Source: Paulinella micropora (taxonomy: Eukaryota > Cercozoa > Imbricatea > Euglyphida). From it: DNA of 64,000 bases. Both the position numbers and the translations under genes were made by a program. The notes under the pieces were generated by a model, which saw only the letters and a program-made list of their open reading frames with translations, had not been told where the DNA came from and searched no databases. Where the stretch lies: NCBI GenBank assembly GCA_009731375.1, contig BJOX01000252.1:443994-507993 (forward strand). Reading direction: 5' to 3'. Below, in pieces: positions 53,319-62,127 of this stretch. Numbering within the stretch: position 1 is the stretch's first letter; each line of letters starts with the position of its first letter.

Positions 53319-53738
53319 GTCGTCAAAATGTAAAAATTCTTCTTCGTATTGATTTTCGTCCTGATTTTAAGGGGGTATCTTTTTTTGATGAGGGTAATGA
53401 AGGAATTAAGGGTTAAATACGCTTATTATTCATTTGGGGGTATGTAGTCCGTTTTTTCTATAAAGAGTAGGAAAAGATACCCCCTAATGAGGAAAATGAA
53501 GGAAAAGGACGAAAAAGGCTTTCGTATTGATTTTAAGGAAGAGGAAGGGATAACGGGGGAAAACAGCAAAAAACGACTACTACGGATAACAGGGGGTAGG
53601 ATATTTAACCCCGTGATACCCCATGATAACCTTATAATAAACCGCTTAACCCCCGCTTAACTTTTGTTATCTGATACCAACCAGCACAAACCGAGAACAA
53701 CAAACAACATATTAAAAAACTCTTTCATATATAACAGA

Positions 53739-53915
53739 ATGCCGAGAGGACGAACAAACAAAGCCATAAGGCGAGCCACCATAAACAGATTACGGGCGAG
53801 GAACCCCCAACATGACGAGATACGGGCGAAGATGGGAGTATTTAAGAATTATTCTATTCTTCCACAAAATAACCCAATAATAAAAGAAGCTATTAAAACT
53901 ATTACAACAACATAA
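53739..53915 (+). CDS. Small basic protein, 58 aa
   Basis: Start taken at MPRGRTNKAIRRATIN, a strongly basic N terminus; an in-frame ATG at 53664 is possible. It has an RxRxRN-type basic helix and a polar C terminus. Likely nucleic-acid binding; family unknown. Confidence 0.45.
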   Translation: MPRGRTNKAIRRATINRLRARNPQHDEIRAKMGVFKNYSILPQNNPIIKEAIKTITTT

Positions 53916-53973
53916 AGAAGAATTCATATAATACATACCCCGCTCAACCCGCGAAAAAATAAAGGCTTTTATA

Positions 53974-54150
53974 ATGCAGGCGAAACATAAAGAAAATAAT
54001 CTCCGACATGTCGGAGATAGGACAAAAGAAAAGCGACCAAAGAAAACCACACCACAAAAGAAGCAACCAAAGAAAACCGCACCACAAAAGAAGCCAACCA
54101 CACCCACACAACCCCCAATAGAACAGCCTTTACTTTATTATTTAACATAA
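53974..54150 (+). CDS. Small Lys/Pro-rich protein, 58 aa, containing a palindrome
   Basis: Frame from MQAKHKENN, then LRHVGDR (from the GAC palindrome at 53999), then tandem PKKT.PQKK units, and a hydrophobic end LLYYLT. The Lys/Pro repeats resemble histone-tail-like DNA-compaction segments. Whether it is expressed is uncertain. Confidence 0.4.
   Translation: MQAKHKENNLRHVGDRTKEKRPKKTTPQKKQPKKTAPQKKPTTPTQPPIEQPLLYYLT
53999..54018. repeat. 20 bp palindrome, GAC type
   Basis: ATCTCCGACATGTCGGAGAT, perfect arms; the right-most copy in the window. Confidence 0.95.
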
Positions 54151-54264
54151 CAATAAAAAAACAAGTATAATATACGACCACCGCAAAACATAAAGGTTTT
54201 TTATTAACTTCACTCTCATTCGTTTCACTCATTCTCGTTTGTTAATAAAGGCTCATAACTTCAA

Positions 54265-54621
54265 ATGTTTGAGATAACAGCAAAATTTAAGAACACCGAC
54301 CCTTACGACAATTTACAATTCTACACCAGCGAGAAAATAAATGAAGCGTCTTTCAACGCTTTGACCAAACTAAGCGACAGACTAAAAGAGAAATACGCAC
54401 ATAACAAATACCAACCCGCCACACTCACCACCTACGGGTTAATTTATATAAAAACCACCCCTTTATCTGGCTTCAAACCGCTTCAAGATGTTATATACCG
54501 ATTTAACATTGAAACGCATGAAGCAACCAAAAAGAACGGCGAGACCTTCATTATACTCAAAATAGCAAGTGCCCCTGCTATAGTTGCGCGAAAAGAAACA
54601 AAAATCAATTTATTTGATTAA
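54265..54621 (+). CDS. Hypothetical protein, 118 aa, possible ssDNA-binding type
   Basis: Starts MFEITAKFKNTDPYDN. Alternating hydrophobic strands (TYGLIYIKTTPLSG, TFIILKIASAP) and a separate short acidic-aromatic end (KINLFD) recall single-stranded-DNA-binding proteins with an acidic tip, but there is no diagnostic motif. It lies among replication genes on the same strand. Confidence 0.5.
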   Translation: MFEITAKFKNTDPYDNLQFYTSEKINEASFNALTKLSDRLKEKYAHNKYQPATLTTYGLIYIKTTPLSGFKPLQDVIYRFNIETHEATKKNGETFIILKIASAPAIVARKETKINLFD

Positions 54622-54669
54622 GTTAATAAAGTTGATTTATTTATAAAACAACTTACACTTACATATAAT

Positions 54670-55050
54670 ATGTCAAAGTGCCCCATATGTAGCGCCCCCT
54701 TTAAATCCAAATCTGAATTAGTAATCCATACCTCACGTTATCACACACACCATGACACCCTAGCATTTAGAAAAAGGCTTAACGACTACTTAAACGAAAT
54801 TATAACCACCCCAGCAACCCCACAGGAAACATTACAGAATATTTCTCAAATTAACAATTACTTAACAGCAACACACCCCGACACATACGCGCAATTAATC
54901 AAAATAAAGGAGAACCTCCTATCATTGCCGAACACTGAAAAATATAAAGTTATGTATGAAGAATACGAGCGCGTTTTATACGCTTACATGGACAACATAA
55001 AACCGACGATTGACCTGATAATTACGAGCGCCACCACAGCGACAAAATAA
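54670..55050 (+). CDS. C2H2 zinc-finger protein, 126 aa
   Basis: The N terminus is one classical C2H2 finger: CPICSAPFKSKSELVIHTSRYH (CX2C, then H-x4-H; residues 4-25). A helical, charged remainder with no other motif follows. The start is fixed by the finger at residue 4 and preceded by ACATATAAT. Probably a DNA-binding regulator or recruitment factor of the replicon. Confidence 0.65.
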   Translation: MSKCPICSAPFKSKSELVIHTSRYHTHHDTLAFRKRLNDYLNEIITTPATPQETLQNISQINNYLTATHPDTYAQLIKIKENLLSLPNTEKYKVMYEEYERVLYAYMDNIKPTIDLIITSATTATK

Positions 55051-55159
55051 AATAATTTCGTTTGCCCTTTTACCGCGCCACCAATTTTTTTTGCTTTTTT
55101 GCTCCCGTCGCCCTTTTGTCTTTTGTCGTCCCGCAGTCCCAGAGACAAAAGCAGACCAG

Positions 55160-55657
55160 ATGGCCGACAGCCGAAGACTAATCCCGCGGAATGCTCCCGA
55201 AACTAATGAAGACGTGGAACGGCGAATTAAGCGACGTAAGCGCATGACGGACACTGACGAGATAAAAGCAGGAATTGAAAAAGCCGAAGGAGATATTAAA
55301 GCCTTCATTCATAAAATAGCCTCTTTAGAAAAACAAAAAACCAAAAAAGAACAAGAACTAACAGCCTTTAAAAAGGCTCTTAAAGATGCTACTGAAATTA
55401 ATGAAGATATTAATATTTCTAAGGCTTTGACATATCGACAGGAACATATTGACGCTCAAATGAAACTCTTTAAAAAATGGATTGACCAAAAAGGACACAG
55501 AAAAATAGAAGGCTTCAAACAGCCTCAATATAATAGAGTTAATTTTTTGATTAATACTGGGGTAGACTTTAACGACGCCCTCGCCCGTGTCGTCTCAGAA
55601 ATTAACAAGTCCAACGCGTCCGCTCTAATGGAAGTCTCCGCCCCGTCCTCCGCATAA
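55160..55657 (+). CDS. Coiled-coil protein, 165 aa (copy 1)
   Basis: Start chosen at MADSRRLIPRNAPE; earlier in-frame codons lack coding character. A basic cluster (RRIKRRKR) is followed by a long coiled coil (about 55260-55400: EKAEGDIKAFIHKIASLEKQ) and a helical end rich in Ala and Ser. It is convergent with the recombinase gene. The same gene from the second Met onward is repeated in the next contig (56731-57144). Unknown function. Confidence 0.55.
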   Translation: MADSRRLIPRNAPETNEDVERRIKRRKRMTDTDEIKAGIEKAEGDIKAFIHKIASLEKQKTKKEQELTAFKKALKDATEINEDINISKALTYRQEHIDAQMKLFKKWIDQKGHRKIEGFKQPQYNRVNFLINTGVDFNDALARVVSEINKSNASALMEVSAPSSA

Positions 55658-55761
55658 TCTGTGCTTTAAGCACATTGTTATTATAGAATGTTATTAATTT
55701 ACAAACAAAAAAAAAGAAAAACCAAAAGGGGGGGCAACCCCGCCACATTTTCAAAGAGATT

Positions 55762-56719
55762 TTATTTATCCTTTAATTTGCTCTTGAGCCTCGCACTTTT
55801 TCGTATTGGTTGTTTTTTGCCGTTTTCGTCTATCAACTTAAAACCCGCAGGCTCTTTTACCTCTGTCTGCTTCGTCTCTGTCGTATCCTTCGTCTCTGTT
55901 GTCTGCTCTGTCTTTTTTGCTTTGATAAATTCATTTACGATAATAGCACCTATACCGCTAATTTGCCTCAGTTTCGTATTCGTTATCTTGCCCCCGTAGT
56001 CGTTGTAAATTTTATTAAGTAGTTCGTTTTTCTCTGCTCTGCTCGCTTTCTTTCCTAAGTGCTTATATTTGCCGTCAATCTCCAACGCGTCGTCGTCCTC
56101 TATGTCTTCACTTTCTGCCCCTTTGATGTTTAAACATAAATCAATTTTTCTCCGTAATTCCTCTAGTTCGGTTTTAAGGCCTTCTTCCATCATCTCCCGC
56201 GGGTCTGCCACATTTACCCAACTATACGAGAAACTCGTTAATAAATCCCCGTGTCCTAATACATTACTTACCCACGTGTTGAAATTTGTTGTTCTCGGGT
56301 CTGCGAAATTCGTGTATGATAAACTCGCGTATAATTTTCTTAACATACTGCTCCTCTGTGTATAATCAACAAGCCATGGAAAAACTTTTATTATTCGTTT
56401 GTTTAGTTCATTGTTTTTCTGTTTGTCTAATTGTCCCTCTTTGTTGATTATAACCGCCCCCTTTTTCTTAAAGTGGTTTCTTATTGCTTCAATTTTCTCC
56501 ATTGTAAATTCAGGAGTAAATAGAATTACAGGCATTTCTGTCCAATTCTTTTTCTGCCCCTCTCGTTTCTTTGCTAAGTTGTTTATTCTCAACCATGAAG
56601 GCTTATCGGGTATTAATTCATATGTATTTTTGTCAAATATCTCAACTGGACGGGCTCCCGTTGCTATCATTAGGGCTAATAGTTTAAGGTACGGGTCATC
56701 GCTTAAAATCATCTCGTTC
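55762..56719 (-). CDS. Tyrosine recombinase, partial (variant copy 1)
   Basis: C-terminal 319 residues of the recombinase described at 57249-58640, cut at its N-terminal side by the gap at 56720. It differs by a small number of substitutions (for example SYTNFADPR for SYSNFADPR, WLVDY for WLADY), so it is a variant copy or allele rather than the same read set. Confidence 0.8.
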
Positions 56720-56730
56720 NNNNNNNNNNC

Positions 56731-57144
56731 ATGACGGACACTGACGAGATAAAAGCAGGAATTGAAAAAGCCGAAGGAGATATTAAAGCCTTCATTCATA
56801 AAATAGCCTCTTTAGAAAAACAAAAAACCAAAAAAGAACAAGAACTAACAGCCTTTAAAAAGGCTCTTAAAGATGCTACTGAAATTAATGAAGATATTAA
56901 TATTTCTAAGGCTTTGACATATCGACAGGAACATATTGACGCTCAAATGAAACTCTTTAAAAAATGGATTGACCAAAAAGGACACAGAAAAATAGAAGGC
57001 TTCAAACAGCCTCAATATAATAGAGTTAATTTTTTGATTAATACTGGGGTAGACTTTAACGACGCCCTCGCCCGTGTCGTCTCAGAAATTAACAAGTCCA
57101 ACGCGTCCGCTCTAATGGAAGTCTCCGCCCCGTCCTCCGCATAA
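56731..57144 (+). CDS. Coiled-coil protein, partial (copy 2)
   Basis: Identical to the last 137 residues of 55160-55657. The contig starts inside the gene, so the N terminus is missing. 55242-56719 and 56730-58207 are the same DNA twice, apparently overlapping contig ends that were joined instead of merged. Confidence 0.8.
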   Translation: MTDTDEIKAGIEKAEGDIKAFIHKIASLEKQKTKKEQELTAFKKALKDATEINEDINISKALTYRQEHIDAQMKLFKKWIDQKGHRKIEGFKQPQYNRVNFLINTGVDFNDALARVVSEINKSNASALMEVSAPSSA

Positions 57145-57248
57145 TCTGTGCTTTAAGCACATTGTTATTATAGAATGTTATTAATTTACAAACAAAAAAA
57201 AAGAAAAACCAAAAGGGGGGGCAACCCCGCCACATTTTCAAAGAGATT

Positions 57249-58640
57249 TTATTTATCCTTTAATTTGCTCTTGAGCCTCGCACTTTTTCGTATTGGTTGT
57301 TTTTTGCCGTTTTCGTCTATCAACTTAAAACCCGCAGGCTCTTTTACCTCTGTCTGCTTCGTCTCTGTCGTATCCTTCGTCTCTGTTGTCTGCTCTGTCT
57401 TTTTTGCTTTGATAAATTCATTTACGATAATAGCACCTATACCGCTAATTTGCCTCAGTTTCGTATTCGTTATCTTGCCCCCGTAGTCGTTGTAAATTTT
57501 ATTAAGTAGTTCGTTTTTCTCTGCTCTGCTCGCTTTCTTTCCTAAGTGCTTATATTTGCCGTCAATCTCCAACGCGTCGTCGTCCTCTATGTCTTCACTT
57601 TCTGCCCCTTTGATGTTTAAACATAAATCAATTTTTCTCCGTAATTCCTCTAGTTCGGTTTTAAGGCCTTCTTCCATCATCTCCCGCGGGTCTGCCACAT
57701 TTACCCAACTATACGAGAAACTCGTTAATAAATCCCCGTGTCCTAATACATTACTTACCCACGTGTTGAAATTTGTTGTTCTCGGGTCAGCAAAATTGCT
57801 ATATGACAAACTCGCGTATAATTTTCTTAACATACTGCTCCTTTGTGTATAATCAGCAAGCCATGGAAAAACTTTTATTATTCGTTTGTTTAGTTCATTG
57901 TTTTTCTGTTTGTCTAATTGTCCCTCTTTGTTGATTATAACCGCCCCCTTTTTCTTAAAGTGGTTTCTTATTGCTTCAATTTTCTCCATTGTAAATTCAG
58001 GAGTAAATAGAATTACAGGCATTTCTGTCCAATTCTTTTTCTGCCCCTCTCGTTTCTTTGCTAAGTTGTTTATTCTCAACCATGAAGGCTTATCGGGTAT
58101 TAATTCATATGTATTTTTGTCAAATATCTCAACTGGACGGGCTCCCGTTGCTATCATTAGGGCTAATAGTTTAAGGTACGGGTCATCGCTTAAAATCATC
58201 TCGTTCATTTTCGCCATTACCTCCCGTACATCAATCTGTATTTTTTGTTCGTTTTTTGCTTTTACATCCTTTTTGTATCCCTCAACAATTTTTATTCGTT
58301 CGTCTTCGTTGATATTAAAGTATTTATCTAATTTAGACATCTCATATACTTTTTTGCTCTGGTTTGGTTTTATTGCCCTCGTTCTTACTTCGCTTAATCT
58401 CTGCCTTCTTGAAGTCGTATTCGCGTAAATAATAGCATATTTAGGATAAATAATTTTCATTGCTTTCAGTGCTTCGTCTTCTGTTGTTGTTTTACTAAAT
58501 AATAACAATATAGCATTATGAAAGGCTTTAGACGGCTTCGCATCGCTCGTGAAAAAGTTTGATACGACATCGTATATTTTTTGCTCTGTGTCTGCTATGT
58601 TTAACTGCTTGATAAATTTTTTATCGTTCTCGTTCCACAT
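57249..58640 (-). CDS. Tyrosine recombinase resembling telomere resolvases
   Basis: A 463-residue DNA breakage-rejoining enzyme. Catalytic candidates in order: R168 in ATGARPVEIF, a Lys in NLAKKREGQKK (about 195-201), R272 in SSMLRKLYASLSY, H301 in NVLGHGDLLTSF and Y310 in FSYSWV. The H-to-Y distance of nine is standard for the superfamily. Box II has xLRKLYA with Ser instead of His three residues before Arg, closer to protelomerase-type boxes than to the LRHTFAT of ordinary integrases. N-terminal 140 residues are helical. The C terminus has a helix-turn-helix-like region and a basic tail. It starts 132 bases from a perfect 221 bp inverted repeat, the expected position of a resolvase target. 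An ordinary integrase of a polinton-like virus is the alternative. Confidence 0.7.
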   Translation of the reverse strand: MWNENDKKFIKQLNIADTEQKIYDVVSNFFTSDAKPSKAFHNAILLLFSKTTTEDEALKAMKIIYPKYAIIYANTTSRRQRLSEVRTRAIKPNQSKKVYEMSKLDKYFNINEDERIKIVEGYKKDVKAKNEQKIQIDVREVMAKMNEMILSDDPYLKLLALMIATGARPVEIFDKNTYELIPDKPSWLRINNLAKKREGQKKNWTEMPVILFTPEFTMEKIEAIRNHFKKKGAVIINKEGQLDKQKNNELNKRIIKVFPWLADYTQRSSMLRKLYASLSYSNFADPRTTNFNTWVSNVLGHGDLLTSFSYSWVNVADPREMMEEGLKTELEELRRKIDLCLNIKGAESEDIEDDDALEIDGKYKHLGKKASRAEKNELLNKIYNDYGGKITNTKLRQISGIGAIIVNEFIKAKKTEQTTETKDTTETKQTEVKEPAGFKLIDENGKKQPIRKSARLKSKLKDK

Positions 58641-58771
58641 TCTGCTTTATGGTTGCTTTGGTTGGCTTCGGTTATTGCCCCCCGCCACTCGCTCGCGCTC
58701 GTGTCTGCCCCCCGTGTATATTGGACAGGTCTATATTTTTTCTTAATGTAAAAACAAATAAATATTTAATG
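58641..58771. promoter_or_regulatory. Recombinase upstream region
   Basis: 131 bases between the recombinase start and the inverted repeat. Contains GACAGGTCTAT at 58724-58734, repeated at 58823-58833 and inverted in the other arm of the hairpin, a possible recombinase binding site. Confidence 0.4.
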
Positions 58772-59246
58772 ATACTTTCCCCTTTTTGTGGGGTCTTGTG
58801 TTCTGATCATTTATGTAGCATAGACAGGTCTATCTCGTATATCATAAAACAAGCCTTAGAAACATAAAAAAACGACATACGACATATCAAAAACATACAT
58901 TGAAAAATATCAAAACATACAAAGACGTAAAACAAAATATGAAAAAATGAATACTAAGCACTCTTTTGCCAAAATGACGACAAAAAACATATAAATGAAA
59001 TTTATATATATTTTATAATAGTAAAATATGTTTTTTGTCGTCATTTTGGCAAAAGAGTGCTTAGTATTCATTTTTTCATATTTTGTTTTACGTCTTTGTA
59101 TGTTTTGATATTTTTCAATGTATGTTTTTGATATGTCGTATGTCGTTTTTTTATGTTTCTAAGGCTTGTTTTATGATATACGAGATAGACCTGTCTATGC
59201 TACATAAATGATCAGAACACAAGACCCCACAAAAAGGGGAAAGTAT
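58772..59246. repeat. Perfect 221 bp inverted repeat with 33-base loop, possible hairpin telomere
   Basis: Arms 58772-58992 and 59026-59246 are exact reverse complements (sum 118018). The loop 58993-59025 is AT-rich and not palindromic. The right arm has no unique sequence of its own and ends at the gap, as expected if sequencing or assembly ran round a covalently closed hairpin end. A fold-back chimera could give the same picture. Confidence 0.9.
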
Positions 59247-59256
59247 NNNNNNNNNN

Positions 59257-59294
<38 letters not shown>

Positions 59295-59353
59295 TCGGTA
59301 AAACAATTTAATATTTTTCTAATATTTTATATCACCATTGATAAGTTGATACA
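59257..59353. repeat. (TA)n tract and 5' leader
   Basis: TA dinucleotides after the gap to about 59295, then an AT-rich leader of the next gene. Confidence 0.8.
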
Positions 59354-60187
59354 ATGCCACCACCCTTACCATCAGCACCAAGACCAAGCGAAAATGTGAG
59401 GGAACTATTGAAAACTAGAGCACATTTACGCGAAACTAAGACAAGCGAACCAAGACGACGGGAGGTAAAACTTATTGAATTAAGACCAAAGCGAAATAGA
59501 ACCTTAAATTCATATACATACACTCTTAGAAAACTAGATGTAAATTTTTATGATATGGATGCGATTGAATTTCATATTATGAGAGCAGTAAAAGACGCTA
59601 GAACCAGAGGTATGACAAATGAAGCAAGTATTCACGTCAAATTTTCTTATAATACGGACATTAATGACGAAAAGTGGTTTAAATGGCAAACTTTCAATGC
59701 CGTAAAGATAAAGAATGTTGAAAATTTATTTAATGCCATTTATCTATTCAATGAGGAAAATATTGAAGCCAGTGCTAACGGATATGACCGATTTATTCAT
59801 CTTATTAGAATTGAAATTATCCAAGAAAACGGAGGCGGATGTAATACTTCAGGAAGGGATAAAAAACATAGAACAGATGAAGGAATACATATTAATCCAC
59901 GAAGTAGAGGTAATAATTGTTTCTTTCAAGTCAATAAAAAGATATTAAAATTTGATATTAACAAAAACAAGTGTAATGAAATTAGAAAAGAATTTAATCT
60001 CGAACCTAATTCATTCATACCATTCTCGGTTGGTTTTGAAATATTGAAAAAATATTGTATTGAAGTAGATGATAACCCAGATCTCGGCAAGAATTTTTTC
60101 AAAATTCTCGCCTTCGTCTGGGTTGTGGCACCCCCTCCTATGGATTTCCGATACAATAAATACAAAGAAACAAAAACAACCAAATAG
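59354..60187 (+). pseudogene. OTU-like leader protein, copy 1, truncated
   Basis: Starts MPPPLPSAPRPSENVRELLK. The first 240 residues match the protein at 61202 over their whole length, including VNFYDMDAIE, EASANGYDRFI and GIHINPRSRGNNCFFQV. The NNCF segment resembles the Asp/Asn-Cys box of OTU-type cysteine proteases. After KKYCIE (about 60060) it leaves the homology and enters a 51 bp imperfect hairpin, ending at 60187. OTU-like domains are found in front of protein-primed polymerases of some polinton-type elements, so this may be a broken polymerase N terminus. The catalytic role is inferred only. Confidence 0.5.
60074..60124. repeat. Imperfect 51 bp hairpin, AACCCAGA...TCTGGGTT
   Basis: Stem parts AACCCAGA/TCTGGGTT, GGC/GCC and AGAATTTT/AAAATTCT with small internal loops. 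Its plan matches the hairpin at 43549-43592. It interrupts the homology of the OTU-like protein. Confidence 0.75.
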
Positions 60188-60254
60188 CCTTATACAGCAC
60201 ACTACAAGAAAACATGCATGTATAATAAAAGAAAAAATTTTCATTATATTATAG

Positions 60255-60497
60255 ATGGACGACAAACAACAAATTAGAAAGCAGAAGAGAAATGAATACT
60301 TAAAAGAAAGAAGGAAAAATAAATATACATGTGTATGTGGTAAAACTATAAAAATATATAGCAAATACGAACACGAAAAAAGCCAATCACATAGAGACTT
60401 CTTTGCGGAGAAAGAAGAAATTATGTTAGGAGGAAATAAATTTACTCGTATAACATATAGAAACGACGACATAGAAAGATATTTTAAAAACAAATAA
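60255..60497 (+). CDS. Small zinc-finger protein, 80 aa
   Basis: Basic N-terminal helix (RKQKRNEYLKERRKNK), then YTCVCGKTIKIYSKYEHEKSQSH, a C-x-C...H-x-(5)-H finger typical of small proteins of large and polinton-like protist viruses, then EIMLGGNKFTR and YRNDDIERYF. It is the intact relative of the broken copy at 43885. Preceded by TTATATTATAG. DNA-binding role inferred. Confidence 0.6.
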   Translation: MDDKQQIRKQKRNEYLKERRKNKYTCVCGKTIKIYSKYEHEKSQSHRDFFAEKEEIMLGGNKFTRITYRNDDIERYFKNK

Positions 60498-60538
60498 TTA
60501 ATTTTATTTTAAACAAATATTATTTATATTTATATAAA

Positions 60539-60823
60539 ATGACGACGACCAGAGTTGTGGGTGTTTCATTTGATGGGAGACAAGATAATATTTCTTATCT
60601 TAAAACCATAGGACGAGGTGAAAAAGTTTTTATTCAACACTAGCCAGAAAACAAATTTGATAAAAATGCGATAAAGGTTGAAACAGAAAGAGGAAAGCAA
60701 CTCGGATATATCAGCAAACACTTAGCAGAAACTCTAAAGATTAAAGGAAGAAAACAAGTATATTATTCAATCTATGGAGGAGGGTCAGGAAAACATTATG
60801 GAATTGAAATTACTATCCCTTGA
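60539..60823 (+). pseudogene. HIRAN-domain protein with in-frame TAG
   Basis: The frame from ATG 60539 to TGA 60821-60823 encodes about 94 residues interrupted by TAG at 60641-60643. VVGVSFDGRQDNISYL, then PENKFDKNAIKVE and LGYISKHLAETL are the hallmarks of the HIRAN domain, which binds DNA 3' ends or stalled forks. The stop replaces the residue before PENK, usually Glu in the family, so a single GAG-to-TAG change explains it. Readthrough or recoding is less likely. It is flanked closely by plus-strand genes on both sides. Confidence 0.7.
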
Positions 60824-60883
60824 TACAAACAAACAATATTTAATATATATTAAAGATTATTTTTTTATTATATATACACAAAG

Positions 60884-61105
60884 ATGGGTAGAAAACCATT
60901 ATACAAAACACCAGAAGAGAAAAAGGAAGCCTTACGGAGAAAGGCGAGGGAATTTATACAAAAAGATCCAGAAAGACATAGACAGAAGTCAATGGAGTAT
61001 TACAACTAAAATAAAACAATAATAGCTGAAAGGAGAAAGAAAAAAAGAGATGAAGTAAAGCAAGCATTACTTAAGTTGAAAAGAATGGAGGATGCAATGA
61101 AATAA
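60884..61105 (+). pseudogene. Small basic coiled-coil protein with in-frame TAA
   Basis: ATG at 60884 (MGRKPLYKTPEEKKEALRRK) runs to TAA at 61007-61009. The same frame then continues open with IAERRKKKRDEVKQALLKLK to TAA at 61103-61105. The TPEEKKEALR..KAREF.QKDPERHR pattern is common in small proteins of fungi, algae and their viruses. One AAA-to-TAA change would account for the break. Confidence 0.5.
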
Positions 61106-61201
61106 ATTCTATTTAAATAGAAGAAATTATTATATATAAATATAACAGATAATTTATTATTATTTTTTATTATTTTTATATCCGCTTTGATATAAAAAAG
61201 T

Positions 61202-61948
61202 ATGCCACCACCTTTACCACCCAGACCAACGAAGGAAAATGTAGAACTAGCAAAGGTAAGGGCGAACTTAAGGGAAACTAAGACACAGGAAGCGAAGAAG
61301 CGCGAGGTAAAACTTGTTGAACTAAGACTGATAAAAAACAAAGGTATAAATGGCTATACATACCCTTCTAAAGACCTTGACATTAACTTCTATGATATGG
61401 ATACGATTGAAATATTAATTATGAGAGCAGTTAAGGATGCTAAAAATAGAGGTCTGACAAACGAAGCAAGTCTTCATGTTAAGTTTGGGTATATAACAGA
61501 TGTCGATGATAGTAAGTTTTACAAGTGGAAAACTTTTAACTCAGTTAAGTTAAAAGACATTGATGAGTTGTTTCGTGATATATATTTATACAACGAACAA
61601 AATCTTGAAGCTAGTGCGAATGGATATGAAAGAATTATTCAACATATAACTATTCAAATTATCCAAGAAGACGGAGGCGGGTGTAATGATACAGGAAGTG
61701 ATAAAAAACATAAAACACCCGAAGGAATACATATTAATCCAAGAAGCAAAGATAATAATTGTTTCATTCATGTCGTTAAAAACATACTAGATTTACCAAT
61801 GAAAGGCAAATCAAAACTCAATAAAAAAGTATGTAATGACATTAGAAGTGAATTCAAACTTGAACATAATTCATATATACCACTTTCAATAGGATACGAA
61901 ATCTTAAAAAAATATTGTATTGAAGGTAAGTATTTTGAATTGACTGAT
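61202..61948 (+). CDS. OTU-like leader protein, copy 2, partial
   Basis: Starts MPPPLPPRPTKENVELAKVR after GATATAAAAAAGT and is open to the gap at 61949. It has VDDSKFYKWKTFNSVKLKDI, EASANGYERII, and SRSK-type DNNCFIHVVKNIL (Asn/Asp-Cys box as in OTU proteases), then HNSYIPLSIGYEILKKYC. It is a paralogue of 59354-60187, about 60 percent similar by eye. If the following contigs are correctly ordered it precedes the polymerase exonuclease domain, so it could be the N-terminal region of one long protein-primed polymerase. That link crosses two gaps and is unproven. Confidence 0.55.
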
Positions 61949-62045
61949 NNNNNNNNNNTTTCGTGTCCTCTCTTAAAAAATAAAAAATGATAAACAAATA
62001 ATTAATTTTTTTTTCAATAAATTTTTTACCACTCTATATAGACCA

Positions 62046-62105
62046 ATGACAACCCTCACCAGACTATCTGAAAAATTTGGACGACTTTCAATTGAGAAGA
62101 ATAAG
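62046..62105 (+). CDS. 5' fragment of an unknown gene
   Basis: MTTLTRLSEKFGRLSIEKNK runs into the gap at 62106. Preceded by TCTATATAGACCA. Too short to identify. Confidence 0.3.
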
Positions 62106-62127
62106 NNNNNNNNNNTTACTCAAATGA

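Noticed and set aside
53102-53352. KKRYP and GIFFW repeat proteins over the 15 bp array
   Set aside because: A 15-base repeat gives an open pentapeptide frame on either strand by arithmetic; the array is better read as a DNA element.
56078-56097. GAC-type palindrome half (ATCTCCAACGCGTCG)
   Set aside because: The right arm does not pair, and the sequence is in a conserved part of the recombinase frame.
58772-59246. Terminal inverted repeat of a DNA transposon
   Set aside because: The arms are only 33 bases apart with no gene between, and the right arm has no flank, so a hairpin end or fold-back fits better.
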